64,000 bases of DNA from Aphodovivens sp036306585 (GCA_036306585.1 JAXJZF010000005.1:124001-188000), one strand, 5' to 3'; shown: positions 1 through 9,266, counted from the stretch's first letter. The notes: generated by a model not told the origin, from the letters alone. Numbers and translations are program-made.

Positions 1-204
1 GCGCTGGCCTCGGTGATCGGAGGCATGGCCTCGTGCCCCGTGATCGCGGCGCCCACCTCCGTCGGCTACGGCGCCTCGTTCGGCGGCGTTGCCGCGCTGC
101 TTGCCATGTTGAACTCGTGCGCTTCGGGCGTTTCGGTGGTGAACATCGACAACGGCTTCGGCGCCGGCTACCAGGCAAGCCTCATCAACCATCTGAGCTG
201 CTAG
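1..204 (+). CDS. larB: LarB, C-terminal end (partial)
   Basis: This is the last 67 codons of a gene that begins before the window. The sequence (PVIAAPTSVGYGASFGG, then LNSCASGVSVVNIDNGFGAG) is the glycine-rich C-terminal part of the AIR-carboxylase-like LarB family. LarB carboxylates and hydrolyses nicotinate adenine dinucleotide in the first step of making the nickel-pincer nucleotide cofactor of lactate racemase-type enzymes. A LarC-like gene follows 41 bp downstream, which supports the assignment and suggests an operon. The N-terminal part cannot be judged. Confidence 0.85.
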   Translation, partial: ALASVIGGMASCPVIAAPTSVGYGASFGGVAALLAMLNSCASGVSVVNIDNGFGAGYQASLINHLSC

Positions 205-245
205 CGTTCGGCTTGCGGCTTTCCCGATTCGAAAGGAAACCTCGT

Positions 246-797
246 ATGACCGTTCTCCATCTTGATCTTTCGCACGACGCCACGCGTCGCAGCATTCTTG
301 CCGACCTGCGCGGGCGCCTGAGCGCCGAGCAGCGCGACGAGTTGGACGCATCTACGGCTGCCGCCGGCGTGCCGGACCGCCATCATCACGACATCGGCGA
401 GGTGAACGCCACCATCGACTTCCTCAACGTGAGCGATCGCGTGAAGGAAGACATGCGCGACATCTACAGCATCCTGGCAAACGCCGAGGCCGCGGTGCAC
501 GGGTGCCCGGTGGAGCATACTCACTTCCACGAGGTGGGCAACGGCGAGGCCATCCGCTGCGTGTGCGAGATCTGCCTGGCCATCGAGATGCTCGACCCCG
601 AGCGCATCACCGCGACCCCGGTGCAAACCGGCAGCGGCACCGTCGTGTGCGCCCACGGCGAGCTGCCCATTCCCGCGCCCGCCACGGCGGCTATCCTCAA
701 GCAGGGCATTCCCACTTGCGAGCAGTTGGGCGAAGGCGAACTGTGCACCCCCACCAGCGCCGCCGTCATCAAACACTTCGTGGACGAGTATCGCTAG
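246..797 (+). CDS. larC: Short LarC-like nickel insertion protein
   Basis: This 183-residue protein resembles the LarC1 part of the nickel-insertion protein that completes the nickel-pincer cofactor. Visible signatures are a His-rich start (DRHHHDIGEV), the helix ending AEAAVHG, the HFHEVG motif, and GSGTVVCAHGELPIPAPAT followed by GELCTPTSAA. The ATG at 246 follows GAAAGGAAAC, a good ribosome site. LarC proteins are usually about 400 residues, or are made as LarC1 plus LarC2. Here the glycine-rich opening motif is missing and translation stops just after the CTPT motif, with no LarC2 domain downstream before the next gene. It is either a natural minimal form or a shortened gene; the clean reading frame favours a functional protein. 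Confidence 0.75.
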   Translation: MTVLHLDLSHDATRRSILADLRGRLSAEQRDELDASTAAAGVPDRHHHDIGEVNATIDFLNVSDRVKEDMRDIYSILANAEAAVHGCPVEHTHFHEVGNGEAIRCVCEICLAIEMLDPERITATPVQTGSGTVVCAHGELPIPAPATAAILKQGIPTCEQLGEGELCTPTSAAVIKHFVDEYR

Positions 798-1018
798 ATC
801 CGTCGCGCCGCGCCATCCTGGAGCGGCGGGCTGCGCGCCTTCCCGCCGTCCTTCGTTCGGCTTGTCTCGCGCCATCTTCCGTCGCCGCTCGCAAGCGCAT
901 CGCTTCTATCAGGCGTTATGGAGGCGTGCTTTTATTTTCCGCGGCGCGCGAGGAAATCGCCCGGGCAGCGCCGGCGCTGGGATATCATCTTTGACCATGG
1001 AACAAGAGGGTGCGCAAC

Positions 1019-1684
1019 ATGTTTAAGCTGCTGGGCTGGTTAATAAAGCTCGTGCTGACGGTCGCCATCGTGGCGGTGCTGGCGGTGGCGGGCACCAACG
1101 CGGCGGTCATCCTCGCCTCGCGCGACGGCATCGTCGACGACGTTGCCGCTTTGCAGTTCGATGCCGATGCCATCGTGGTGCTGGGCGCTTCGGTCATGCC
1201 CGACGGAACGCCTTCCGATATTCTGCAAAACCGCCTTGATAAGGCGATCGCCCTGTACAATGCCGGGGCGGCGCCCAAGATCATCATGAGCGGCGATAAC
1301 GGCACCGCATCGTATAACGAATGCTGGGCGATGAAGCGCTACGCTGTGGCGCAGGGCGTGCCCAGCGAGGACGTGTTCTGCGACCATGCCGGTTTCTCCA
1401 CCTACGAGACCATGTATCGCGTGAAGCATGTGTTCGGCGCCGATCGCATCATCGTGTCGACGCAGACCTACCATCTGTTCCGCGCCCTCTACGATGCGCG
1501 TGGCGTGGGCATGCAGGCGGTGGGCGTGTCCGATGACGAGAGCGAATACAGCAATCAGAGCTGGTATGATCTGCGCGAGATCCCCGCGCGCACCAAAGAT
1601 TTCCTGCAAGTGCTGTTCCATGTGCCGTCCACCTTTGTGGGCGACCCTATCAGCCTGGACCAGTCGGGCGACGTGACAAATTAG
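1019..1684 (+). CDS. DUF218 (YdcF/SanA-like) membrane protein
   Basis: This 221-residue protein has one N-terminal membrane helix (about residues 4-30), followed by a DUF218 domain: DAIVVLGASVMPDGTPS, then KIIMSGDNG, FSTYETMYR and IIVSTQTYHLFRALYDARG. The family includes SanA and YdcF/ElyC, envelope proteins linked to barrier function and peptidoglycan or lipid-carrier metabolism; no precise reaction can be assigned. The ATG at 1019 is preferred to a GTG three codons earlier because AGAGG at 1005-1009 sits 9 nt before it. The gene converges on the LuxR gene. In the 128 bp between them a small hairpin (CGCCGC, loop GAT, GCGGCG at 1764-1778) may act as a weak terminator. Confidence 0.8.
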   Translation: MFKLLGWLIKLVLTVAIVAVLAVAGTNAAVILASRDGIVDDVAALQFDADAIVVLGASVMPDGTPSDILQNRLDKAIALYNAGAAPKIIMSGDNGTASYNECWAMKRYAVAQGVPSEDVFCDHAGFSTYETMYRVKHVFGADRIIVSTQTYHLFRALYDARGVGMQAVGVSDDESEYSNQSWYDLREIPARTKDFLQVLFHVPSTFVGDPISLDQSGDVTN

Positions 1685-1812
1685 CGATAGCTCGTGCCCG
1701 TTGAGCGCGGCATGGCGGTGGCGGGTTTGCTGCTGCAGCGCGGTTCTGCCTTACCGCAGCCTTCGCCGCGATGCGGCGCTTCGTCTGCCCATCCATCGAT
1801 GCCGGGGTATCG

Positions 1813-3522
1813 CTAGGAGGCGTTTTCCCGGTCACGGGGTTCGAACGACTCGATGAGGTCGCGCAGCTCCTGGCGCTTGTGGACGTCGAGCTTCGCGTAG
1901 ATGCGCTTCGAATGCGTGCGGATGGTGTTCTCCGACACCACGAGCATCTCGGCGATGCGCGCGACGGTGTTGCCGCGTGCGATAAGCTCCATCACCTCGG
2001 CTTCGCGAGCGGAAAGGCGGTAGTGCTCCTTCACCAGCGCAACCTGTTGTGCCAGGCGGTCGGGATAGGGCGGTTTGTCAGGCCTTGATGCGGGCATGGG
2101 CGCGGCTGCGGGGGCCGTTGCGGCGGTGCTGATCGGAGCCGCGCCGCCATCCTTCTTCGCGGTGCCGCCATGCTCTGCAGCGGGTTTCGCTGTGCGCTCC
2201 GGCTGCTCTTCGGGCACCCATCCCGGCTTGGATCCGATAGCGGGCTCGTCGCTGCGGGCGTCGCCGGAGGGGCGCAAAGCCACCAGCTCGATGCTCGTGT
2301 CGTGCTCTTCGAATCCCAGTGCGCGCGAGAAGCCGCCTTGTCCCACGAAATACATCAACCCGAGTAGCCACACCGCAACAAGAGCCACCAGCGCCAAGCC
2401 CGACATGCCCCATACGTTCAGCTGCTCGACGAATGTACCACCGAAAAATCCCAGGTCGTGCAGCGCGTACACCGTGCTGCCGAAGAAGCCGTAGATGAAC
2501 ACCGGATTGATGCCGCGGTCGCGCGATGCCTGCGCGCATTGGATCATCATCAACATGATGGCCGAACTGTACAGCGCATATAGGATGGCTGCCAGCCAGG
2601 TGCCGTATTCTCGCGGCAGCAGGGGTAGCAGCAGAAGCGCCGTGATGGCGAACGGGAAGAAGAACCGATACGCCATGACCACGTTCACGCGCAGGCTCTT
2701 GAAGCGCCATAACGCCAGCATGACCACCGCCATGGCGAGCGCGCCCGCCATGGACAGCACGTTCACGAAAGTCCCCATGCTCACTTCGCCCAGCGCGAGC
2801 GAGCGCATGATGCCGGCGGCGAACCCCAGCGCGCCCACGCACAACGCGCTGCGCCAATAGTCCTTCAGCACCCGGCGGTACACCTGCGGGTGATCGCGCG
2901 GCACGTCGGAGAACATCGGCTGGCTGCGGTCGACGGTGCGGCTTTCCACGACGATGGCCAGCCCGAACAGCGGCATGAACACCAGCGGGATCAAAAACGC
3001 TGCGATGGCCTGCGGCAGCAGGTACAGCGCGAAGTACAGAACAGCGGCATAGGCAGTGCCGGCAATGAGGTCGCGGTTGCCTGCATCCGCATCGCGGCTG
3101 GCGAACAGCCTTTGCCACAGCATGTAGAAGCCTGCAGAACCCAACCCCAGCAGCGCTCCGCCCGCAATAACCAACGGCAACGCCAGATCGTGCAGGTAGA
3201 TGGCGGCGATCAGGCAGCACCAACCCGCCAGGTAAGGGGTCCCTGCCAGCACCACCGACAATCGTTTCGTGGGCCCCGGCATGAAGTAGGCGCCCAGGCT
3301 GCTTGCCAGGAAGCTGGCGAAAAACGTGATCGATTGCGCCAGGAAGAACCAGAGCAGAATCTGCGGGGTTTGAAAATGCAGCGGCAGGAAGGGAAACACC
3401 CCGCCCCAAACGCCGGTGGCGTTCACGGCCAGAAACAGCGCGTAGCCGAGCGAAGCCACGTTCGGTCGGAAAACCGAGGCGATGCCGAAAAGCCGAGCGA
3501 ATATCTTCGTTCTGTCCCCCAT
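1813..3522 (-). CDS. Membrane-bound LuxR-family regulator with 12-helix N-terminal domain
   Basis: This 569-residue protein has an MFS-like N-terminal half of about 12 hydrophobic segments (residues 1 to about 400), then a Pro/Ala-rich charged linker and a C-terminal LuxR helix-turn-helix near residues 500-560 (LSAREAEVMELIARGNTVARI, with SENTIRTHSKRIYAKL). Such fused membrane LuxR proteins are abundant in Eggerthellaceae and usually sit next to the respiratory reductase they control. Here the protein is divergent from the DmsABC-type operon at 4292, so it probably senses a small molecule and activates that operon; this is inference. The start at 3522 follows a G-rich ribosome site; an upstream in-frame start at 3636 would add 38 residues with no membrane character. 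Confidence 0.85.
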   Translation of the reverse strand: MGDRTKIFARLFGIASVFRPNVASLGYALFLAVNATGVWGGVFPFLPLHFQTPQILLWFFLAQSITFFASFLASSLGAYFMPGPTKRLSVVLAGTPYLAGWCCLIAAIYLHDLALPLVIAGGALLGLGSAGFYMLWQRLFASRDADAGNRDLIAGTAYAAVLYFALYLLPQAIAAFLIPLVFMPLFGLAIVVESRTVDRSQPMFSDVPRDHPQVYRRVLKDYWRSALCVGALGFAAGIMRSLALGEVSMGTFVNVLSMAGALAMAVVMLALWRFKSLRVNVVMAYRFFFPFAITALLLLPLLPREYGTWLAAILYALYSSAIMLMMIQCAQASRDRGINPVFIYGFFGSTVYALHDLGFFGGTFVEQLNVWGMSGLALVALVAVWLLGLMYFVGQGGFSRALGFEEHDTSIELVALRPSGDARSDEPAIGSKPGWVPEEQPERTAKPAAEHGGTAKKDGGAAPISTAATAPAAAPMPASRPDKPPYPDRLAQQVALVKEHYRLSAREAEVMELIARGNTVARIAEMLVVSENTIRTHSKRIYAKLDVHKRQELRDLIESFEPRDRENAS

Positions 3523-4291
3523 GCCCCCAGTATACGCGAACCGGCCTGCTCGCTTGGGGCTGCCATCGAGACGCAGTCCGTGGCAAAACGGCGTTTTGGA
3601 CAGCAGATCCAAAAAGTTGGGTCGAGTTGTAACCAAATCCCAGTTATGGACGAGCCCGGTTGCCCATCCAGTGGCGTTATATGCAATATGGCAATTACGA
3701 TCAGGCGTTTCTTGGTCAGATTATGCAAAACAGCAGCATTTGTAGCCGAAAAAGCGGGGGACGACGGGATTTGTTCGTCCACAACTGGAGTTTGGCTACA
3801 TTTTGAGGAGAAAAACTGGATCTGAACGCCATTTGATGTTCCGCTGCGCACCTGTGAGCGTAATCTGGGCGGTGTGATGCTGCTGCTGTGCGCTTGCTTG
3901 CTCGCCGGCAATAGCGAGACGCGTGCCAGCGTACTCACTTATGGGCCAAGGCAAGTGCCGCCGCCCCGCGTCCGACGCCGCGCTTGCCGCTCTGCCGTCC
4001 GCCCGCCCCTCTCCCACGCGTCTCGCGCCAATCGCCCCGATCCCGCTGCCAGCCGCGTCACATCAGCCGCCGCCCGACGCACTCTCGGTCCGGCATCAAT
4101 GCCAAACCGGGCACCCCGACGCTTGACCCAACTATCGCAAACCCATGAACTGGGAAAATGCAAAAATAACCCGTTTTATGTGACACGCTCTGGCTCCAGG
4201 GGGACTACACTGTTATCAGGAATTCCCCCTTTGCGCGCTTCGGCGCGCGATGGGGACGGGGGAATGCACACAGAGAGAAAGAGGGGGAAAC
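3523..4291. promoter_or_regulatory. Divergent intergenic region of the LuxR and reductase genes
   Basis: This 769-bp gap separates the divergent regulator and reductase genes. The part from about 3600 to 3850 and the part from 4140 to 4200 are much richer in A/T than their surroundings, while 3950-4120 is C-rich. A weak promoter-like pair (GTGACA at 4180 and TACACT at 4206, spacing 20) precedes dmsA. I see no convincing gene and no clear inverted repeat. It probably holds the regulated promoters. Confidence 0.4.
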
Positions 4292-6778
4292 ATGAGTGAC
4301 ACCATGCCAAGCCTCAGCCGACGCACGTTCGTGAAAACGACCGGCGCGCTGGGAGCGCTCGCGGCAGCGGGCGGCACGGCGGTTGCCGCCGACTCCCTGT
4401 TCGGCCAAGGCGTCGAAACCGCTCACGCCGACGAGGAGGACCAGATTGTCTGGAGCCAGTGCAACGTGAACTGCGGCGGCTGCTGCATCTTCAAATGGCA
4501 CGTGCGCGACGGCAAGGTCGTGTACATGGAAACGGACGACACCGGCGACGCCGATTTCCAGGCGCGCGCATGCCTGCGCGGCCGCTCCATGCGTCGCTGG
4601 CTGAACCATCCCGACCGTCTGACGCAGCCCATGAAGCGCGTGGGCAAGCGCGGCGAGGGCAAGTTCGAGCCCATCAGCTGGGATGAGGCCATCCAGACCA
4701 TCGCCGACAAGCTGAAGTACACCATCGAGACCTATGGCAACGAGGCGATCTACCGCACCTACGGATCCGGCATGTACTCGGTTACGGGCAATCCGTCCGA
4801 CCGCTTGCTGAACATCCTGGGCGGCAAGTTGAACCCGCTGTACGACTACTCCACCCACATGCTGCAGTGCGTCATGCCCTACATGTACGGCAGCTCCGAC
4901 AACCTCGATGACGACGGCAACCATAAAACGCTGCACAAGCCCGCGACGGCTTTCAGCCCCTACGACGCCACCAACGCCAGCTCCATGACCGAGGCTGGGC
5001 GTGCGAGCGACTTGGTGGTCATGTTCGGCAACAGCCCGGCGGAAACCCGCATGGGCGGCGCGAACATCGTGTGGGATTTCGCCCGTGTGCGCGAAGCGGT
5101 GCAGGGCCGTGGCGGTCGCATCATCAACATCGACTACCGCCTGAACGAGACCTCTGCGGGCCACTCCGAGGAGTGGCTGCCCATCCGTCCCGGCACCGAT
5201 GCGGCGTTGGTGAACGCCATCGCCCATGAGTGGATCGAGAACGACAAGGTTGACCTGGACTTTTTGCATACCTACTGCGTGGGCTACGACGAGGAGACCC
5301 TGCCCGAGTCTGCCAAGGGCCAGAACAAGTCCTATCGCGACTACATCATGGGCACCGGTTACGACATGGTGGAGAAGACGCCGGAATGGGCGGCTCCCAT
5401 TACGGGCATCCCTGTCGATACCATCCGCTCGCTGGCAAAGGAAATCGCCGACGCCCAGGCGCCGTTCATCGTGCAGGGCTGGGGGCCGCAGCGCCACACC
5501 AACGGCGAAGACGCCACGCGCGCCATCTGCATGCTGCCCATCCTCATCGGCAAGTTCGGCTTGCCGGGCACCAACACCGGCCAGCGCGAAGCCGAACCCT
5601 ACATTTCTTTGGTTGGCGGCCTGCCCTCCGAGGCGAAGAAGAGCCATGTGAAAGCCGCCATCCCGGTGTACCAGTGGCTCAACGCCGTGGACCATGGCGA
5701 GGAAATGACCGCCACCAACGCCGGCATCCAGGGCGTGGACAAGCTTCCGTGCGGCATCAAATTCCTGTGGGAGTATGCCGGCAACTGCATCACCAACCAG
5801 CACGGTGACATCAATCGCGTGTACGACATCCTGCAGGACGAGAGCAAGTGCGAGTTCATCTTGGTGTGGGATACCGTTCTGACCGACTCGGCTAAGTACG
5901 CCGACATCCTGCTGCCCGATGCCATGCGAGGCGAGCAGCTGAACATGTACACGCAGGGTTACGCCGAGTGGTACACCGGCGTGAACGTGGGCGGCCCCGC
6001 GCAAAGCGCTCCGGGCGAGTGCCGCACCAGCTACGACGTGTGCGCCGACATTGCCGAGAAACTGGGCAAGCGCGAGGAATTCACCGAAGGCCGCACCCAG
6101 GAAGAGTGGATCCAGTACCTCTACGAGCAGGGTGCCGCCAAGGATGGCAATATGCCGACGTGGGACGAGATCAACAACGGCGGCCCCTACAAGCGCGAGC
6201 TGCCTTGCAAGATCGGCCTGGAGGACTTCCGCAACGACCCCGAGGGCCATCCGCTGGCAACGCCTTCCGGAAAGATCGAGATCTATTCCGAAACGCTGGC
6301 GTACATTGCCGAGACGTGGGACCTCGCCGAAGGCGATCACATCAACCCCATCCCCATGTTCGAGCCGGGCTTCCAGGGCTACGGCAGCGTGAACGACGAG
6401 TATCCGCTGTACGCCGCGGGCTTCCACCACAAGAGCCGCACCCATTCGTCGTTCGGCTTCATCGAGGAGCTCGAGGCGGTGGCGCGCCAGGAGGTGTGGA
6501 TCAACCCCGTGGACGCCGAGGTGCGCGGCATCTCCAACGGAGACCGCTGCTCGGTGAAAAGCCCTGCGGGCGAGATCCGCATCGACGCGAAGGTGACGCC
6601 CCGCATCATGCCCGGCGTGGTGGGAATCCCGCAGGGTGCATGGCATAACGCCGACATGGAGGGCGATCGCATCGACGAGGGCGGCTGCGTGAACACGCTT
6701 TCAACGTACCATCCGTCGCCGCTCGCCAAGGGCAACGGCACCGCCCATTCGATGATCGTTCAGGTTGCCAAGGCGTAG
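4292..6778 (+). CDS. Tat-exported molybdopterin oxidoreductase, DMSO reductase family catalytic subunit
   Basis: This 828-residue protein starts with a twin-arginine signal (SRRTFVK, residues 9-15, cleavage after about AHA at 44-46), so it acts outside the membrane. A [4Fe-4S] site follows (Cys57, Cys61, Cys65, Cys94, the CxxxCxxxC pattern of DmsA-type enzymes), then the bis-MGD-binding domains and a C-terminal dinucleotide-binding domain (SSFGFIEELEAVARQEVWINPVDAE). The ATG at 4292 follows GAGGGGGAAA; an upstream in-frame start at 4250 would spoil the signal. dmsB and dmsC follow at 16 bp and 1 bp, giving a complete three-subunit reductase fed from menaquinol. Substrate is not predictable: in Eggerthellaceae related enzymes act on drugs, catechols and sulfoxides. 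Confidence 0.9.
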   Translation: MSDTMPSLSRRTFVKTTGALGALAAAGGTAVAADSLFGQGVETAHADEEDQIVWSQCNVNCGGCCIFKWHVRDGKVVYMETDDTGDADFQARACLRGRSMRRWLNHPDRLTQPMKRVGKRGEGKFEPISWDEAIQTIADKLKYTIETYGNEAIYRTYGSGMYSVTGNPSDRLLNILGGKLNPLYDYSTHMLQCVMPYMYGSSDNLDDDGNHKTLHKPATAFSPYDATNASSMTEAGRASDLVVMFGNSPAETRMGGANIVWDFARVREAVQGRGGRIINIDYRLNETSAGHSEEWLPIRPGTDAALVNAIAHEWIENDKVDLDFLHTYCVGYDEETLPESAKGQNKSYRDYIMGTGYDMVEKTPEWAAPITGIPVDTIRSLAKEIADAQAPFIVQGWGPQRHTNGEDATRAICMLPILIGKFGLPGTNTGQREAEPYISLVGGLPSEAKKSHVKAAIPVYQWLNAVDHGEEMTATNAGIQGVDKLPCGIKFLWEYAGNCITNQHGDINRVYDILQDESKCEFILVWDTVLTDSAKYADILLPDAMRGEQLNMYTQGYAEWYTGVNVGGPAQSAPGECRTSYDVCADIAEKLGKREEFTEGRTQEEWIQYLYEQGAAKDGNMPTWDEINNGGPYKRELPCKIGLEDFRNDPEGHPLATPSGKIEIYSETLAYIAETWDLAEGDHINPIPMFEPGFQGYGSVNDEYPLYAAGFHHKSRTHSSFGFIEELEAVARQEVWINPVDAEVRGISNGDRCSVKSPAGEIRIDAKVTPRIMPGVVGIPQGAWHNADMEGDRIDEGGCVNTLSTYHPSPLAKGNGTAHSMIVQVAKA

Positions 6779-6794
6779 GTGAGGGGAGGACATC

Positions 6795-7415
6795 ATGACG
6801 CAATATGCATTCTATTTCGACTCCACTCGCTGCACCGGCTGCCGGACCTGCGAGATGGCGTGCAAGGACTACAAGAATTCTTCCGAGGGGATCTATTTCC
6901 GCAAGGTGTACGACTACGAGGGCGGCACGTGCGAGATGGACGCGGACGGCGTTTGCACCAGCAGCGCGTACGTGTACCACGTCTCGTTGGGCTGCCAGCA
7001 TTGCGACAACCCCGCCTGCGTGCAGGTGTGCCCCACCGGCGCCATGCATAAAGACGCGGAAACGGGCCTGGTGAGCGTGGATGCCGGCAAGTGCATCGGC
7101 TGCGGTTACTGCCATATGGCCTGCCCCTACAACGTGCCCACGGTGGACCGCACCCTGGGGCATTCCGTGAAATGCGACGGGTGCGTCGAGCGTCTGGCGG
7201 AGGGCAAGAACCCCATGTGCGTGGACGCGTGCCCGTTGCGCGCGCTGCGGTTCGGCCCGGTGGAGGAGATGTCCGCGCTGGGCGAGGTGGCCGATATCGC
7301 GCCGCTGCCGCCTGTGAGCTACACCCAGCCCAACCTGTTCATCAAGGCAACCCCCGATGCCCGTCCTGCCGATGCGGGCGATGGCATCGTCGCTAACCCC
7401 GTGGAGGTGATGTAG
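6795..7415 (+). CDS. DmsB-type iron-sulfur electron transfer subunit
   Basis: This 206-residue protein carries four cysteine clusters in order: CTGCRTCEMACKDY, CQHCDNPACVQVCP, CIGCGYCHMACPYNVP and CDGCVERLAEG...CVDACP. That is the DmsB/PhsB pattern for four [4Fe-4S] clusters passing electrons from the membrane anchor to the catalytic subunit. There is no signal peptide of its own, so it is probably carried across the membrane by the Tat signal of the catalytic partner. A GGGGAGGACATC ribosome site precedes the ATG. Length and order match the family, and the stop lies 1 bp before the anchor gene, indicating translational coupling. Confidence 0.93.
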   Translation: MTQYAFYFDSTRCTGCRTCEMACKDYKNSSEGIYFRKVYDYEGGTCEMDADGVCTSSAYVYHVSLGCQHCDNPACVQVCPTGAMHKDAETGLVSVDAGKCIGCGYCHMACPYNVPTVDRTLGHSVKCDGCVERLAEGKNPMCVDACPLRALRFGPVEEMSALGEVADIAPLPPVSYTQPNLFIKATPDARPADAGDGIVANPVEVM

Positions 7416-7416
7416 C

Positions 7417-8280
7417 ATGGAGGCCGCCTTCGCTGAGCTGCCTTTGGCTCTGTTCACTACCTTGGCGCCCGCCGGTGCCGGTGCTTTCATCGCGCTGGCC
7501 TGCGTCTTCTTCGCCGCGTCGTTCACCGACGAGCAGATGAGGAAAATCGACCGCATGATGCTCATCCCGCTGGCGGCGGTGATCGTCGGCTTCGCGTGCT
7601 CGTTCGCGCATCTGGCATCGCCGCTGAACGCCATCCATGCGTTCGCGGGCTTTGGGACCTCGCCGCTTACCAACGAGATCGTCGTGGGCAGCGTGTTCGT
7701 GGTCGTCGCCATCGTGTACGAGATCGTGGCGCTCACCGGCAAGCTGAAGGGCGCCGCCCGCAAGGGCTTCGCCGCCGTGGTGGGCATCGTCGCCATCGTG
7801 TTCGCTTGCTTCACCGGCGCCGCCTACATGATGGACACCATCGTCTCGTGGAACTCCCCGCTTGTTCCTGTCGAGATCCTCGGCTTCAGCCTGGTGGGCG
7901 GCGCTGCGTTCGCTTCCCTGGTGCTGGCTCTTTCCGGCGCCATTAGCGAGGAGATGGGCCGTCAGGGCAAGAACATCCTGCTGATCGTGGGCGGCGTGGG
8001 CGCGCTGCTGGGCGTGTTCGCCGCAGGAGCCCAGGTCGGCGGCGTGGCCAACCTGTCCAACGCCATTATCTCCGGTGCTGACTTGGTGGCCGAGGCAGTT
8101 CCGGTGCTGGTGATCGGCATCGTATGCGTGCTGGCCGCGGCAGGCGTGACGTTCGTCGTTGCGCTGGGCAAGGGCTCGGTGCCCGTTGCCGGTGTGGCCG
8201 TGGTGTTGGCGCTGGTGGGCATCTTCTGCCTGCGCCTTGCCTTCTATGCCACCGAGCTGTCGGTGGGCCTGGCCTGCTAG
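7417..8280 (+). CDS. DmsC-type membrane anchor
   Basis: This 287-residue protein has about eight hydrophobic segments and begins with the DmsC-like stretch LPLALFTTLAPAGAGAF. DmsC proteins hold the A and B subunits at the membrane and oxidise menaquinol. The sequence keeps the family features FAHLASPLNA and SWNSPLVPVEILGF. It starts 1 bp after dmsB. A strong terminator 30 bp downstream ends the operon. A paralogous anchor with a similar N-terminus lies at 11622. Confidence 0.9.
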   Translation: MEAAFAELPLALFTTLAPAGAGAFIALACVFFAASFTDEQMRKIDRMMLIPLAAVIVGFACSFAHLASPLNAIHAFAGFGTSPLTNEIVVGSVFVVVAIVYEIVALTGKLKGAARKGFAAVVGIVAIVFACFTGAAYMMDTIVSWNSPLVPVEILGFSLVGGAAFASLVLALSGAISEEMGRQGKNILLIVGGVGALLGVFAAGAQVGGVANLSNAIISGADLVAEAVPVLVIGIVCVLAAAGVTFVVALGKGSVPVAGVAVVLALVGIFCLRLAFYATELSVGLAC

Positions 8281-8310
8281 CTGGCTGATTCAACCCCGCA
8301 TAGCAGAGCG

Positions 8311-8348
8311 GAAGCCCCCTTGGCGAAACGCCAAGGGGGCTTTTCTTT
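8311..8348 (+). terminator. Rho-independent terminator of the reductase operon
   Basis: A perfect 12-bp stem (GCCCCCTTGGCG at 8314-8325 and CGCCAAGGGGGC at 8329-8340) with an AAA loop is followed by TTTTCTTT. It closes the dmsABC-type operon and can also protect the convergent decayed gene from read-through. Confidence 0.93.
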
Positions 8349-8414
8349 AGTCGGCATGATTACCTTGTTGGGGCTTGAGGCGGCAGCGGAAGCATCGCGT
8401 TCGGGCGGTGTCCG

Positions 8415-9182
8415 CTAAAACAGCTCCTGCGCGGTGACGAGCTCTACGTTGCCCTCCGCAGCCGCCTTTTCCTTGCAGGCGTCGGTGAAGCCCGTTTTCG
8501 CGAAAAGATATAAACGCATCGTCCGATATTGGCTGCTTGCAAGAAGCTTGGCCCTGTGTTCCAGCAAATCGAGCACGTCAACGTCGACCGGCGAATTGTT
8601 CCACTTGCATTCGCCTACGATGAGCTCTCCGTCAGTGCCAAGTGCAACGATGTCCACTTCCGCCTGTTTCTTATACTCAGGATCGTTGCCCCACCAGGTG
8701 CCGATCTTCTCCGGGGTCATATCGATGGAGTCGTCTTGCATTCTGCGCTGAAGCCATTGCCTGCATACCGTCTCGAAGACAGGGCCGACGAAGGTGGATA
8801 GGTTCCGGCTGGCGACGCGCTCGGCGATGCGATCATGCATTCCCGCATTGATGGCGGTGGCATATTTCGGCATGAACGTGTACCAGAAGCGGAACAGGTT
8901 GTCTTGCAGCCGGTAAAGAACTTGGTTTCGCTTGGCTCGAATCGCCGGTGTGATGCGCTTCACGATCATCAATTCAACCAGATTCGCCAAATAGCTGTTG
9001 AGCGATGCCGTTGAAAGATGGACGGCATTGGCGATGTCGGTGGGCTTCTCGTTGCCATTGGCGATGGCGGTGATGATGGAGTTGTAGGTGGCGGGCGATC
9101 GCATCTCTTGCATTAAATAGTTTTCCGGCTCCGCAGAAAGGAAGCTGCCTTGGCGGAATATGAAGCGGTAGTCGAAAGCGCA
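8415..9182 (-). pseudogene. Remnant of an AAA+ ATPase with DUF234 (N-terminal ATPase part lost)
   Basis: The frame encodes the C-terminal half of the archaeal-type AAA+ ATPases that carry a DUF234 domain: EPENYLMQEMRSPATYNSI, a winged-helix segment (KPTDIANAVHLSTASLNSYLA), FRFWYTFMPKYA, then a nuclease-like stretch (GTWWGNDPEYKKQAEVDIVAL and VGECKWN). The first ATG is at 9113, but family-like sequence continues upstream to about 9182 and a stop codon interrupts at 9198. The whole P-loop ATPase half (about 250 residues) is absent, so this is a 5'-truncated relic rather than a working gene. The E/D...E-K catalytic-looking residues of the C-terminal domain remain. It sits between the reductase operon and the symporter. 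Confidence 0.75.
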
Positions 9183-9204
9183 TAGCGAACTATGAATTCA
9201 CAGG

Positions 9205-9210
9205 TATAAT
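9205..9210 (+). promoter_or_regulatory. Candidate -10 box upstream of the symporter gene
   Basis: A perfect TATAAT lies 57 bp before the symporter start, just beyond the end of the decayed ATPase gene. No good -35 box is visible at 16-18 bp spacing, so activator dependence is possible. Confidence 0.4.
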
Positions 9211-9266
9211 TCCCAACCATCGAAAGCTTTGGGGGCTTTTCATCCAATTCAATAAGGACGGGAATC

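Noticed and set aside
798..1009. Possible LarC2 continuation by frameshift after the short LarC-like gene
   Set aside because: No frame in this stretch resembles LarC2; it is a plain intergenic region of 212 bp.
4205..6646. An 813-codon open frame on the minus strand opposite the reductase gene
   Set aside because: It is a codon-bias shadow: the translation is a low-complexity run of His, Ala, Val and Gly with no family features, while the plus strand encodes a clear molybdoenzyme.
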